A DNA stretch of 64,000 nt from Drosophila miranda (lineage: Eukaryota; Arthropoda; Insecta; Diptera; Drosophilidae). Below are positions 37,899 to 50,470 of the stretch, piece by piece. The stretch's first letter is position 1; every line of letters begins with the position of its first letter. A program made the position numbers and the translations under genes. The stretch covers positions 20,203,718 through 20,267,717 of the forward strand of contig NC_046673.1 in NCBI RefSeq assembly GCF_003369915.1, read 5' to 3'. A model generated the notes under the pieces. It saw only the letters and a list, made by a program, of their open reading frames with translations, had not been told where the DNA came from and did not search any database.

Positions 37899-40800
37899 TA
37901 TTCGAGCTTTGAGATTGGCTCTAGTATTTAAGAGCATATGGTACATATATAAATGGTAGAGCATTTTAAGGTAAAGGAATATTCAAATAACATATTAACA
38001 ATTATTATTATTATTATTTATACAAAACAACAACACACGTAAAAAAGTGACTAAAATTATAATCGTAATATTCCACTATGGATTATATTATGGATCACTA
38101 CGAAAATAGTCAACTTTAAATGTTCATATCTCCTGAACTCCTTCTCTCCCCGATTTCCTTGAATATTATGGCTTAGATGCGTATCCATCTATCCAAATAT
38201 CCAAAGTGCTCATCAAATGGAGCTGCCCGAACAACAGGAAGGGTAAGTCGATAAATGGTCGGTATTGCACGAGATTTGTAACGTTCTGGTTGTGCCCCAC
38301 GCAGCATTAAGGCTCGCAAGATCCAGGCGCTGAAAGGTGGAAGCAAAAGGTGGTAAGGTGCCATTGCCTAGCTTATTGGGACTTTGATGCCTCATGAGGC
38401 GGACAAAAAGGAATCGTGGTTGGCCAATTTGCTGACGTTTATTTTCCACCACGTCAGAAAGAGAGCCAGCTGTAGTTGTTGTCGTTGTCACGGAGATGCT
38501 TTGCCGAGGAAGATGACACTCATATGCTCTCGGAATATGTATTTATGAATCTATCAACAATAATGTTGTAGAAAAAGCCGCAAACAGTCCCATCTGGACT
38601 AAAAACTTAACTCCAGAAATACTCCATGTCCTGGAAGAATGTTTGGGGGTATACTCTAGGGCAGGTTATGCCTTTAGATAATGCTATATTTCTATAGTTG
38701 GCGCGACATATACTCGGCAATGCAATGAATGCATGTAAGTACAAATATGTTGGATTTCTTTTTGGAGAATTTGAAATAACCTTATATAATAAATATATGT
38801 TATAATAATTAATTAATTTATGTTTGCTTTGTGGGGTTTGAATCACTTTCAGGTGGTTGTAACGAGAAGGGGGAATACCTACCCCCGAAACATGTGAGAC
38901 TTCTCCTTATAATTAATTTCAATCAAATATTTCTTCGAATTTGAGCCCCCAGTCTCTGGGCGCCTCTACTTCAGTATCAGCATCAGTGTCAATGTCTTGG
39001 GACATTCGGGGCTTTGCCTTGTCTTCCAGCTAGCCTGTCAAGTGTCACGTGTGGCAAGGACTTTTCATTAACCGAGTGGATAACTAGTTCAAAGTCTCCA
39101 GGAAGGACAAAGTTAAAATTCGGATAAGAAACTTTTTTTTGGAGGAGGAGAAGGAGTGAAAGTATCAAGTTATTTGCCTTTCCTCTTAACAAACTAATTG
39201 ATCTGAACGGGACGGATTAGGAGGGCGAACTTAATTGATAGGTTTAAGGCTGAAACTTTGATGTAAGCATCTGCAGATATTCACATACTAGCATACATAT
39301 GTATTTACAATGTATTAACATACGTACGAGTTCAGATGTGCTCAAAATAATTGAAAAGGAGTGGGAACGTTGTGAGTCGCTGCTACGGCCGCGACTCTAC
39401 ATTAGTACCCGAAACCCAGACAGTATGGCTCCCCTCCACCAAAGGGCGCACACAATGCACAACAAAGAGTGTGTGAGAGAGATGCAGAAAATGAGTAAAA
39501 TTCATTTGTTCCGTATGGCTATAATAATGTTCCGATCTGATTCAGATTCTACAGTCTGGAAGATATGGTAATTTTGTAAAATACTGATCTCTGATTTTTA
39601 TTCCATAATTTTTGGTTTTCTCGTATCTTCAAAATTGTGGATGCCACTGAGGGGATCGTCCCTGTTGTGGGGACAAACAGACTTGGCTCTATCGACTCGG
39701 CTATTGACGATGATCAAGAATACATGTATGGGGTTTTTTATGGGGTTGGAAACACTTCCTTCTTGGTGTTATACACATCCACTTACCCCACAAACCCTAT
39801 ATACCCCTAAACTCTTTTTGAGTATCTTGTATAATATATAATAAATGCAATAAACAAATAAAAGTTGCAGTTACTAGTTCAACTATCGGCTGACGGCATA
39901 TCGTTTCAATGAGGTATTTAGTTGTGGGGTTGAAAAACGTTCTTTGACAAAGCGTGGGAAAATTTGCAATTATAATTTATTAAATAATATACTGAAGGCT
40001 CATGCTGCGGAGCAGAAATTTCAATTTCACCATCAACTGTTTTAGTCGAGAAAGTCGTCGAGAAAATTGAAACTAAAGTAAAGAAAACTACGACATTTGT
40101 TGACCATTTGATGGAGAGAGCTGCTCGTTGTGGCGCAAGAACCCGCTGTACGGTTTTACGGCCTGCCCTAAGAAAACGTAGTAAGGAAAACCGCAACTAA
40201 AACCAAATTATCTAATCTGGAAGTGCACCGTTCCAGGGGAAGACAATAGGCCATGGGAACGGGCTCGATACCACCTCACACTTGCTTTCATCTCCCAATA
40301 TACTCTGGGGCTACATGACGCTGCAGCGCAAGAACATGGTGGGGCTCAGCATACAGCTCTTGCTCAGCCATCCGGACTTGAGTGATGCGACGCATACGGA
40401 AGCCCATCATTTTTATCTTTCAAACCCCGATTTGTATTAGTTCCAGACGCGTCATCAGGATCTTACGATTTCGGAGGCAGAAGCGGCTCTATACGAGACG
40501 GACCAAGGCCTTGAAACGAATGAATGTTCTTAAAACACAAGAGGGATTATACCATACAGGTTAGTTTAGCTTTGTGGTTTCAATTAAATCAGAAACTAAT
40601 TATGATTCTCTTAATTTCAGAATGCCTCTGCTACTTGCCCTTTGCAAATATTTCACTGTATACAAATTTTGCATCGCAACTTACACGTTTTAGGTAGTTT
40701 TAGATAAGTAAAGCAACATTGATTTTAATTGAATCCTCAATTCGACTCCTTAAATTAGAATTCTGTGGCTGCTTTCGCTGTTCCTATTGGTGGGGCTGTT

Positions 40801-43800
40801 GCCTGGGTTCGCTCAAAGACCATAAGTGTGCTGTGCTCTTGCATTACTTAAATCAGAGGAAGAACGAAATAGAAGGCTCTTGGAGCAGAACTCTATAAAC
40901 CATATATATATGTATAAATAACTTGATTCAAACTTAATTCGTTGCATGTGCAACAGAGAAAAGGCTTTCTCTTCGTGCTTTGTTTTACATTCTTCGATGG
41001 ATTGATCGATTGCACTCTTTCCAGGAACCGTTTTGAGTGTCCAAAGTGACTAAATGGCCTTTGTGAAATTATCTATTCTTGGGCCACAATCAGTCAAGTG
41101 GTAAAGGATGGGCTGGGCCGGAGCCCATCTGGAGTGTGCAGACAAATGACTTAATTACTTTTTCAAAGTCAGTTAATTAGTGTCGGCCAGGAGCAGACCA
41201 AATGAAAATGGTCAACGAACGATGACAGGAATAGCCGGTCGGCTAAGATGGGGAAAATGAGTTACCAGCAGGAAGAGGGGAATGTAAGGGGGAGTGAAAA
41301 AGCAGAACATAAATTACAAGAAATTGAAGTGGCCTGCACTGGCCTGCACTGGCCTGCACTGGCCCATGGCTCTGACCCAGTGGGGGTAGGAGCATGAAGG
41401 ACTCAAGTCGAAGGTGGTTATGCGAGAGTTCAACATTTATTGATGCTGTTAACACTGTTTAGCCCCTCTCCCCACTCAACTTAATGTATCTTCTGTCATT
41501 TGTCCAAAGACGATCCATTAAACTTAGCCCTGCCCGAGCGTACAGTGGGCCACAGAGTGGGGGGCTACTGAAATCAAGTTTAATTTCCAATTACTTCAAA
41601 ATAAAATTGTACGAATAATTTGATTTAATCTGTTCTTTCTTTTTAAGAACATTGTTGGGCCAAGGCAGCCGGTTTTTAATTAAGTGGAGTTATATAAAGT
41701 AAATAAGCACATTATTGGAAAATTACATTTATCGCTCATTTGCTGAATAATTTTCTGTTGGAATTTATTGCTCCACATCAATTGTTGACCATTGTACAAA
41801 GACCCATTGTGCAGGGCTCTCGTGTTATTCGAATCAAAAGCAGAAAAAAGGGAGATACAGTTTTATACATAAATTAATGGACCACGCCCAAAACTTATCG
41901 AGGGGCAGTGGTAGTTGTTGGAGTAGTTTGTTGTGGCCCTTCGTGTATGCCCTTCAAAAGAGTACAGGGATTGTCCATCGGTCCATCACAGTACAAAATA
42001 CGGAATGGCCAAAAACGGATAACTATGTCTAGATAGTGGCAGCTGCAACGATTGGAGTTGAAGATATTTAAACCAATAATATATATACATAGGTAGAAAG
42101 GATCGATCTGCAAGGGTATCTAACGCCTCGGCCCCCAAAGCTAGCCTATCGCTTTTATTTGTTTGTTTTGTAAGTGTTTGTTGTTTTCCCTTCGATTGTT
42201 TTTCCGCACTAGCACTTCGCTCCAACCCCTCGTAATGGCATAATGGAGTTGGCGAACGATATTGGATAGGTTGAGGGAGCAGAGGTTTTTATGCTGGCAT
42301 CGCGTGTTTTATGATACAATTAAATGGCCCGATATGCAAGCTGGCTTAACGCAACTCAGCTCCAGCTTCAGCTCCAGCTTCAGCTTCAGCTCCAGCTCTG
42401 AGTTCAAATTAATTGCTTGCTATTTTCAAATTACTCATACGACCCGTTGGCCCATAGCCCATGGCCACGGCTGCCGCCCACCCTTGCCTATTCATTTGCT
42501 TAAGATGATCTCCAGCTTCAGCTCCACGGCCAACTAATGCTGGCCTGTGTCATTTACATTAACTGTTTCAGTTTCAGGCAACAGCTTCGACTACAATTTT
42601 GTAGCTCTGTATAGAGCTCTAGGTAAGGTCCTTTTTGGGCGAGGGGCACCTGGCGAGAACTGTTGCCGGAAGCGAGCGCTCGTAAATTACTTGAATAATG
42701 CAAAATAACAATATTTACTCATTGTTCTCACTCGTTCTTTACCACCCCTACCCCTTGTCCTCAGTGGGTGGTTTTTTTTGGGGATATTCTGTAAAATACT
42801 TTCTCCCGGAGAGTGCTGATAATCTCCTTGGCATTAAATGGAATTTAAATTATCCCAAACAAAAGGTAGCGTAAATTCCATTTTTGTCGGGGAATAAAAG
42901 TAATAGACGGTATATTCCAAGGTAAACTCCAGAAAGTATTTTGCACAAATGAGTCCAACACGAATTTAACCAAGACTGAAGTTAAGCCAGAAATAACTTG
43001 GAGATTACCAGAAGAAAAAAGTAATGGGAAAAGTAGGAGGAACCCGAAGCTTAAGCTAAGTTTTATAGAACATGCATCCTCGTGAGGCTGTTGAAATGAA
43101 GCTCATCGAAAGACTTAGAGGTGAATAAGCTAATCTTAGCTTGAACTTAACCAAAGGTTAATTGAGAATAATAGAATAGAATAGAATAATATAATTTCGT
43201 AATGGAAAAATAAGGTTATTAACCAAAATGAAGCTTCCTCTTGCCGTCTATAAGCTTAAATCTATTAAATATGGAACAAAATTAAAATCTTCAAATAAAA
43301 TGTAATATTAAATACTATACGACTTTATAGATTTTAGATTTATATCGAGCTTTAATTGTAGTTATATTCAGTTGTATTTATCTGAGAGACAGCATAATTC
43401 TCAACTTTTCAATGGGAAAACCTCCAAAATGCAAATATGTAGATGAAAGAGTAAACATATACTTACTATATACAATAAATATATGTGAATTGTACATAGT
43501 ACTGATAAATGATGATGTTCATTATGTGCGGGGTGGAGCGGAGTGTCTTTTGCGATTTAATTAAAGCTCAACTGGAGCGCAACAGCCAAAGGGGGATGGG
43601 GATTGGTGCTGTCTGTTGATTGCCTCGCATGTTGGCCAGCGATTTTTCAGCAGCTTCAGGACAGAAAGATTGTAAGTGCGAGATGGAGATGGGAATGGAG
43701 CGGCATTATCCCCATCATCATCATCATCATCGATGGATTGCCGGTTCCATTAAATGGCCTGATGATGCCGACCGATTGCTTTCCCTCAGCCCTCACATAT

Positions 43801-45286
43801 AGCCAGTCGGTCTGTCTGGATGTCTGTCCCATTCTCTTGGTTCCTGCTGTTGCACACGTTCCAGTTTGTTGCTGCCGTCGTGCACGTAATTTCCGTTTCC
43901 GTTTCAGCGAACGGCAGCCGGTGACACGCGACAGCTGTTTGCACATACTTAACGCACACACACACAGTCACACGCACACGCATTGGTAGGCTTACATGTG
44001 TATGCCTTGCCTGTATTTGTGTTACTATGCCATTGACTGCGAATCGGAGCGTGAAGGCCATTACAAGTCTGATTATACTGAACCAAAGATTCAATATTTA
44101 AAATTGCACGCACACAACTCAACCCCGAAGCCGACCCCGCATACATACCCGCACCACCCTCTTTCAACCACATTCATCGTCACTTCCGGTCTGTGCTAAC
44201 TGTTTTTGCGGCAACAGACAGAGACCGATACATACTTGCATACATATTATATGGGAAATGTTCGGCTGTGCCTCTCCTTCGGAGTCCATTCAGAGTCGAC
44301 CTGGAAATGAGCGACTGACAGAGGTGTGGTGATGTGGGGGTAGTGGGGTAGCTTCCTGGGGATACGACAGGAATTCAAGCGGAAAGAGCAAACAATTTTA
44401 AATTACTGTTCAAGCAAAACGAAGTCAATAACAATGAGTGAACAATTTGGTTGACTTTTTGTTAATTATTTTTGTATTGATCCAGTGATACCATGAAGGA
44501 AAACGAAGGGTAGAGAAAGCGTCAAGTGGGGCATCGGGGGAAAAGCACTGAAAAATATATACACAAAAGTAAGAAAGTATAAGTTTTTGGTTTGGCGACA
44601 CTTCGCCATTAAGGCTACAGAATGGCCACAATGCTCATAAACAACTTACAGTTGATTAATGCGAATCGCCTTCTTCTTGCTCGTCGAATGTAATCTTGTT
44701 CTTGAACGTCTGCTCTTCTGTGTTCTCGTCCTTCTTCAGTAGATTGATTCACAATGCTCCGATGTCTAACTGAACTACGGCCTCATCGGAAAAGATTAGA
44801 TCTTCTGGGTAGCAGCATTTTAAATAATTATTTTTGGGACAACAAACTCTGCTGGTTGATATGGCAGCAAGTATATTCAACTATTTTATTTATTTGTTTA
44901 GTTAGGCCCACTACTTGAAAGTATTCGTAAAAAAATACTAAAATTGCGGTTTTCCGAGCCTCGGCTGCGTTTCCGATTTTAAATATATGATACATATATC
45001 AAAATTTCATCTAAATCGGTGCATTGTCTTCCATAAGGGCTGCCTTATAATATATGTAGGCTTGAATATGTACGTTCGAGAATTTAACATAAATTAAATC
45101 TACTTTTGGATGGTTATCAATTGAATTTGATATATAGCCTCTGAAAATAAATTTAATGTGCGGCATATTCGATTCTACAATATTTTTCTGGCACTTGTTT
45201 CTTTTTTGTAATGCGAATTTGTAAAGCTTTCTTGATTGTAGCTCTTGCAGATAATAGCTCTTGGAGATTTTGCAAATTGATTGTAG
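37899..45286. other. Single-copy region between palindrome and tandem array
   Basis: About 7.4 kb without a recognised gene. It contains (ATT)n at about 38,002-38,020, an 11-bp tandem repeat GGCCTGCACTG (three to four copies) at about 41,331-41,366, CAGCTTCAGCTC repeats at about 42,358-42,400, (CAT)n at about 43,713-43,732 and (CA)n at 43,953-43,982. The only gene-like stretch is at about 39,990-40,690 (separate entry). The last 400 bp hold repeated GATTGTAGA-type motifs leading into the array. Confidence 0.5.
39990..40690 (+). pseudogene. Possible decayed gene of unknown family
   Basis: Three coding-like pieces lie in order. A frame ending at 40200 contains VEKVVEKIETKVKKTTTF. A frame at about 40,206-40,525 contains LWGYMTLQRKNMVGLSIQLL, has an internal TAG at 40,438-40,440, then continues HQDLTISEAEAALYETDQ. 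A clean 60-bp intron (ACAG|GTTAGT ... TTTCAG|AATG) lies at 40561-40620. The composition looks like real protein and the splice sites are good, but stops and frame changes interrupt it and I recognise no family. Confidence 0.25.
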
Positions 45287-45524
45287 AGCTTTTGCATATT
45301 TATTGTAGATATTGTAAACTTAAGAACTCTTGTAGATTGATTGAAGGTGTAGATTGTAGATTGGTGTACTTTTGTAGAGTCCTTGATTGTAGAATCTCAT
45401 TTAGATGGCAGACTGATTGTTGAACTGTTGGAGACTGCAGGATTAATTTTAGACTAATGAACTTATGTATTCCTCCTGCAACTTGCCTAAAACTTGCAAT
45501 TATCCCATCCCATCCGCTCCGCCC

Positions 45525-45857
45525 TTAAAATCCATGGACCTTCAGTTGATTGACCTTGGCCAATCCGATCTTAGTCAGCCACTGGCAAATGTTCTCCCGT
45601 TGATCGCCTTGGAGCTGTATCACCTCCCCGTACTCCTGGTGCTCGACGACAGTGCCGTTGCAGGCAAACTCCTTCTTGCAGCTCCCCACGATTTTCTTGA
45701 GGTCGTACTCCTGCGACAGACCCTGGACAGTGGTCAAAGTTTTGCGACCAGTGCGCTGCTGGATGCGGATGTGGATGAGTCCATCCTGGACATCGTCGTC
45801 GTTGCCCTTTGAGGCATCCGCAAGGGGATCGCGAGTGTTTAGGTTTTGGATCGACAT
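45525..45857 (-). CDS. Translation initiation factor eIF1 (SUI1), array unit 1
   Basis: Intronless, 110 residues, full length for eIF1. It opens MSIQNLNTRDPLADASKGND and includes HIRIQQRTGRKTLTTVQGL, the conserved basic loop, plus FACNGTVVEHQEYGEVIQLQ and the terminal QLKVHGF. eIF1 sits by the P site of the 40S subunit and enforces start-codon choice. This copy has Gly in KKIVGSCKK where units 2-4 have Arg. D. melanogaster has a single eIF1 elsewhere, so these look like extra, possibly retro-derived, copies. Confidence 0.93.
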   Translation of the reverse strand: MSIQNLNTRDPLADASKGNDDDVQDGLIHIRIQQRTGRKTLTTVQGLSQEYDLKKIVGSCKKEFACNGTVVEHQEYGEVIQLQGDQRENICQWLTKIGLAKVNQLKVHGF

Positions 45858-46090
45858 TTCCGTTAATAGTCGCGCGTGAAAAATACACGATACAATAATC
45901 GAACCCTAAAAACGGAATAAAAATTGAGAAAATCACAATGTGAATAAACTGCACCACACATTTGCTTTAAAATACGGCAAGATTATGAAAGGCAACTTGA
46001 TTTACCTTTTTCCAGAAATTAAAAGAAGTAATATTTTTTGTTAGGAACAAAAAGACGACACGATGTATACGGCTAGAGCGGCACAATGAA

Positions 46091-46356
46091 ATGAATTGGG
46101 AAATCTTCTATTTCATGAAAACTGCACGGCCTGCTACTTTGACAGGTGTCTATGCCATTCATCTGGCAGACTTGGAAACTACAGTAGGCTATTCTTTGAT
46201 CAAAAGCAACTGTCAATGCCCCCCTATGGGTTTCGTTGGGGACACATTTACTTTTTTGGTAGTAGTCGTGTGAGACAGACCTATTTATTTCTTGAAAAAA
46301 ATGTCTATTCAAAATTTGTAGAACAAAATTGTGGTGGAAACATTATTGTAATTTAA
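46091..46356 (+). other. Open stretch between eIF1 and Tom40 fragment, unit 1 (unidentified)
   Basis: Two overlapping plus frames of 60 and 86 codons and a minus frame of 79 codons stay open here in every unit (49579-49844, 52918-53183, 61197-61462). No family is recognised. Persistence in all units follows from their recent common origin and does not show coding function. Confidence 0.3.
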
Positions 46357-46549
46357 TAATCAAGGAACGCCCTTAGAGATATAATAAAAACCGTTCACGT
46401 AGAAGACCGGTAAGATCCAAGACTTCACATGAATCTAATAAATAAACAGCGAATTGCATTCCGTAAAATTACAATGGTAAAATGTAAATAGCATTGAAAG
46501 GATTTTACTTACATTTCTTTAACAGACTAACATGAACGAAAGCGTCGTG

Positions 46550-46982
46550 CTGGTAAGCCAGCGCACAGCCGATGGCCCAGCGACGCGACCCCGCCTGAAG
46601 GAAGCTGACCACGATCATGCCGCAGCGAGTGGCGAGTCCGGGCGACGACAGAGTCAGCGAGAGCGTACAGTCGCTGCCACGGTAGTCGGTCGTCGCCTTG
46701 TTGGGCGTGTTCTGAACGCCACCATCGTGATGGGAGCGGATCGGGCGGCGTGTTAAGGCGAGGTCCGTCAGCAGCACGGATGGTCTTCGGTCGGGGTGTG
46801 CAACTTGCTGTCCACGTAGGTGCTCAGGCAGCGGTAGCTCGGCGAAGTGTTGTTGATGTGGAGAGTGTGCGACATCTGAAAGTGGCTGCTCCGTGGTTTG
46901 CTCAACATTATCTTCGTGCATGAAAGGTATTCGGTTGTGTTTCGTTCACCTTATTGAACAGCTCGTCCACGGTACCCGGATT
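46550..46982 (-). pseudogene. Tom40 (mitochondrial import pore) fragment, unit 1
   Basis: The minus strand carries Tom40-like segments in shifting frames: PGTVDELFNKVNETQPNTF (start of the Tom40 barrel region), then SHFQMSHTLHINNTSPSY and STYVDSKLHTPTEDHP in another frame, then TTDYRGSDCTLSLTLSSPG and CALAYQ. At least two frameshifts break it, and only about 145 codons of a ~340-residue protein are represented. A 138-codon frame (46921-46505) crosses the breaks by chance. It is a decayed partial copy. Confidence 0.75.
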
Positions 46983-47456
46983 CTACGGGCTTATTCCATG
47001 ACTGGCACTATGAGTGGTGCTGGCGGGCTGAATGCAAACACAAACTTCATTTTTGGAACAGTGTTTAGAAATTCAAAGAGATGTGGCCGCAACCTGAATA
47101 CTCATAAACCAAATTAATACAAATTGATCGCTTGTTTACCTAGCATAGGGGCCTAGTGTTGTGAAAAAGTGTTGTTCTTTCCGAACGCAGGGGTGCATTC
47201 GGAATATTCGATTATTTATGCGGCTTACAGCACTTTTGGCCATATTTCTGCCTATCGCCGCAATTATCACCACTAAATACATAGAAAACAGCTGATCCGT
47301 CTATACAATTTTGACAGTTTAATAAGCTTATTCTCGGCTAATTGCTGGATTTCGACAGTTTCGCAAGAATACAGAAGCCGTGTGCCGTGTGTAGCTGTGT
47401 GCAACGATCGACAGGGCATTGCGTATTTCGACCACCAATTGCTGGCAAAAAGCAAC

Positions 47457-48027
47457 ATGTGAGTACTTGAAATGAATCAAATATAACTTTACAAAAGAGA
47501 AAAGGGCTTCAAATGCGATTGCGTCTGAATATTCCATGTTCCATGTTATATGTACATATGTAGGCTTGGTGCACGCTGGCGTGTCTGCGACTGCAACTGA
47601 TAATGTTAGCGGGTGACGTCACATTTCAATGTTTTGTGCGCTTTGTTTTTTTTTCAGGACCGAAAAGAGGCTGAGGGAGAGAATCCAGATGATGTCCTCC
47701 GAGGGAGAACTCATTATTGTTGATAGGAAAGTCGCCAAGCGATTTGTTGGAGAGAGCAGGATGGGAAATGAAAATGAGCATCTTTACTTTGGGAATGTTA
47801 GATCTATTATTTTGCGGAAGCTAATTTTGTGGTCATACTATCATAGGGATGATCCCCAGCCCGAACTCAGCGATACCCAAACAAAACAATGGTACAAACA
47901 ATTCTTCGATGAGGATCAGCAAATTCTCTTGGAACTGGCTGAAACAGCCGATGCCCTGGAAATAAAGCGGCTTTCCTATATAGCACGGCAACTGCTACTA
48001 GATGGTACAACACCTAAGAACAATTGA
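47457..48027 (+). CDS. Skp1-like protein (truncated SCF adaptor), array unit 1
   Basis: Exon 1 ends ...GCAACAT at 47458 with donor GTGAGT. The acceptor TTTTTTTTCAG is followed by exon 2 at 47658-48027. Splicing joins AT to G and creates the ATG (codon 47457-47458 plus 47658), giving MTEKRLRERIQ and 123 residues in all. The body matches the Skp1 BTB/POZ fold: FGNVRSIILRKLILWSYYHR (compare PLPNVNSTILRKV in SkpA), DDPQPELSD, and ADALEIKRLSYIARQLLLDG. It stops where Skp1 would continue TPEEIRKTFNIK, so the C-terminal helices that grip the F-box are missing, while the cullin-binding BTB part is mostly present. D. melanogaster has several Skp paralogues (SkpA-SkpF); no one-to-one match is claimed. 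The sequence just before exon 1 (about 47,330-47,456) is a likely 5'UTR. Confidence 0.8.
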
Positions 48028-48647
48028 ATAACTGCTCACGAGTTATATGTGTATAGCTTCGACTTCAAAGTTAAAAATATGTCTAGTAGTTCCCCTTAAC
48101 TGTTAAAACGAACTCACGAATTAAATGGTTCTGCAGATAATCACAGGTTTGTTTATATTGAGATGAATGCCCAGGACCGAAGAACCTGGAGAACTTCTTC
48201 GCTGCCTTTCAAATCGTTCGCTCAAACCGGGGCAGCATTTACTCTAAGTCAGGGGTCGGCACGGCCCTGCTGCTGCGCTGCCGCTTACGTACACGTGTGT
48301 AACAGTGATCGTAATGCCATACCAATACCATAAGCATAGCTAATACCGTAATTGTCTACGCGCACAAGCGCTCTAACACCTCGATCTCGCTGAAACCTCA
48401 ACATGATTTTGGCAAAGCGAGACCGAGCTCAATCGAGTCCAAGCAACGAGACCCATATCGAGTCGGAATCGCGACTTCCTCTGCTGTCAACGAATTGCAA
48501 ACACGAAAAGAAAATAAGAGAATCGGAGAGTGGGACAGGGAGAACATCAAAAATATACTCCAACGTTAAACAATCCTCTACACTGCTTCAAATTTGAGTA
48601 GTATGAAAGTGAAAGTGAAAGTGAAAATGGCTGATTGTAGCATATTT
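48028..48647. other. Inter-gene part of array unit 1
   Basis: Between the Skp1-like stop and the next unit: no supported gene, a 64-codon frame at 48403-48597 of ordinary composition, and the (GTGAAA)n junction run at about 48,603-48,627. The same stretch occurs in units 2, 3 and 4. Confidence 0.5.
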
Positions 48648-48885
48648 AGCTTTTGCATATTTATTGTAGATATTGTAAACTTAAGAACTCTTGTAGATTG
48701 ATTGAAGGTGTAGATTGTAGATTGGTGTACTTTTGTAGAGTCCTTGATTGTAGAATCTCATTTAGATGGCAGACTGATTGTTGAACTGTTGGAGACTGCA
48801 GGATTAATTTTAGACTAATGAACTTATGTATTCCTCCTGCAACTTGCCTAAAACTTGCAATTATCCCATCCCATCCGCTCCGCCC

Positions 48886-49218
48886 TTAAAATCCATGGAC
48901 CTTCAGTTGATTGACCTTGGCCAATCCGATCTTAGTCAGCCACTGGCAAATGTTCTCCCGTTGATCGCCTTGGAGCTGTATCACCTCCCCGTACTCCTGG
49001 TGCTCGAGGACAGTGCCGTTGCAGGCAAACTCCTTCTTGCAGCTCCGCACGATTTTCTTGAGGTCGTACTCCTGCGACAGACCCTGGACAGTGGTCAAAA
49101 ATTTGCGACCAGTGCGCTGCTGGATGCGGATGTGGATGAGTCCATCCTGGACATCGTCGTCGTTGCCCTTTGAGGCATCCGCAAGGGGATCGCGAGTGTT
49201 TAGGTTTTGGATCGACAT
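48886..49218 (-). CDS. eIF1, array unit 2
   Basis: Full-length 110-residue frame. It differs from unit 1 by RKF for RKT within the otherwise conserved GRKTLTTVQG loop, Arg in KKIVRSCKK and GTVLEH for GTVVEH. The T-to-F change lies in the conserved decoding-site loop and may impair normal function. Confidence 0.93.
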   Translation of the reverse strand: MSIQNLNTRDPLADASKGNDDDVQDGLIHIRIQQRTGRKFLTTVQGLSQEYDLKKIVRSCKKEFACNGTVLEHQEYGEVIQLQGDQRENICQWLTKIGLAKVNQLKVHGF

Positions 49219-49318
49219 TTCCGTTAATAGTCGCGCGTGAAAAATACACGATACAATAATCGAACCCTAAAAACGGAATAAAAATTGAGAAAATCATAAT
49301 GTGAATAAACTGCACCAC

Positions 49319-49574
49319 ACATTTGCTTTAAAATACGGCAAGATTATGAAAGGCAACTTGATTTACCTTTCCCAGAAATTAAAAGAAGTAATATTTTTTG
49401 TTAGAAACAAAAAGACGGCACGATGTATACGGCTAGAGCGGCACACACATTTGCTTTAAAATACGGCAAGATTATGAAAGGCAACTTGATTTACCTTTCC
49501 CAGAAATTAAAAGAAGTAATATTTTTTGTTAGGAACAAAAAGACGACACGATGTATACGGCTAGAGCGGCACAA
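49319..49574. repeat. 128-bp direct duplication unique to unit 2
   Basis: ACATTTGCTTTAAAATACGG occurs at 49319 and again at 49447, and the intervening sequence is repeated up to the CTAGAGCGGCAC motif. The two halves differ by a few bases. Other units have one copy. Confidence 0.9.
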
Positions 49575-50037
49575 TGAAATGAATTGGGAAATCTTCTATT
49601 TCATGAAAACTGCACGGCCTGCTACTTTGACAGGTGTCTATGCCATTCATCTGGCAGACTTGGAAACTACAGTAGGCTATTCTTTGATCAAAAGCAACTG
49701 TCAATGCCCCCCTATGGGTTTCGTTGGGGACACATTTACTTTTTTGGTAGTAGTCGTGTGAGACAGACCTATTTATTTCTTGAAAAAAATGTCTATTCAA
49801 AATTTGTAGAACAAAATTGTGGTGGAAACATTATTGTAATTTAATAATCAAGGAACGCCCTTAGAGATATAATAAAAACCGTTCACGTAGAAGACCGGTA
49901 AGATCCAAGACTACACATGAATCTAATAAATAAACAGCGAATTGCATTCCGTAAAATTACAATGGTAAAATGTAAATAGCATTGAAAGGATTTTACTTAC
50001 ATTTCTTTAACAGACTAACATGAACGAAAGCGTCGTG

Positions 50038-50470
50038 CTGGTAAGCCAGCGCACAGCCGATGGCCCAGCGACGCGACCCCGCCTGAAGGAAGCTGACCAC
50101 GATCATGCCGCAGCGAGTGGCGAGTCCGGGCGACGACAGAGTCAGCGAGAGCGTACAGTCGCTGCCACGGTAGTCGGTCGTCGCCTTGTTGGGCGTGTTC
50201 TGAACGCCACCATCGTGATGGGAGCGGATCGGGCGCCGTGTTAAGGCGAGGTCCGTCAGCAGCACGGATGGTCTTCGGTCGGGGTGTGCAACTTGCTGTC
50301 CACGTAGGTGCTCAGGCAGCGGTAGCTCGGCGAAGTGTTGTTGATGTGGAGAGTGTGCGACATCTGAAAGTGGCTGCTCCGTGGTTTGCTCAACATTATC
50401 TTCGTGCATGAAAGGTATTCGGTTGTGTTTCGTTCACCTTATTGAACAGCTCGTCCACGGTACCCGGATT
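50038..50470 (-). pseudogene. Tom40 fragment, unit 2
   Basis: Same broken Tom40 segments as in unit 1, with the same frameshifts and one private substitution near 50,235. Confidence 0.75.

Noticed and set aside
44640-44820. Possible mariner-type transposase relic (FSDEA on the minus strand)
   Set aside because: The match is only a few residues followed by a stop; not enough to call an element.
46505-46921. 138-codon frame as an intact novel gene in each array unit
   Set aside because: It crosses Tom40-like segments that lie in different frames; it is a chance frame over a decayed Tom40 copy.
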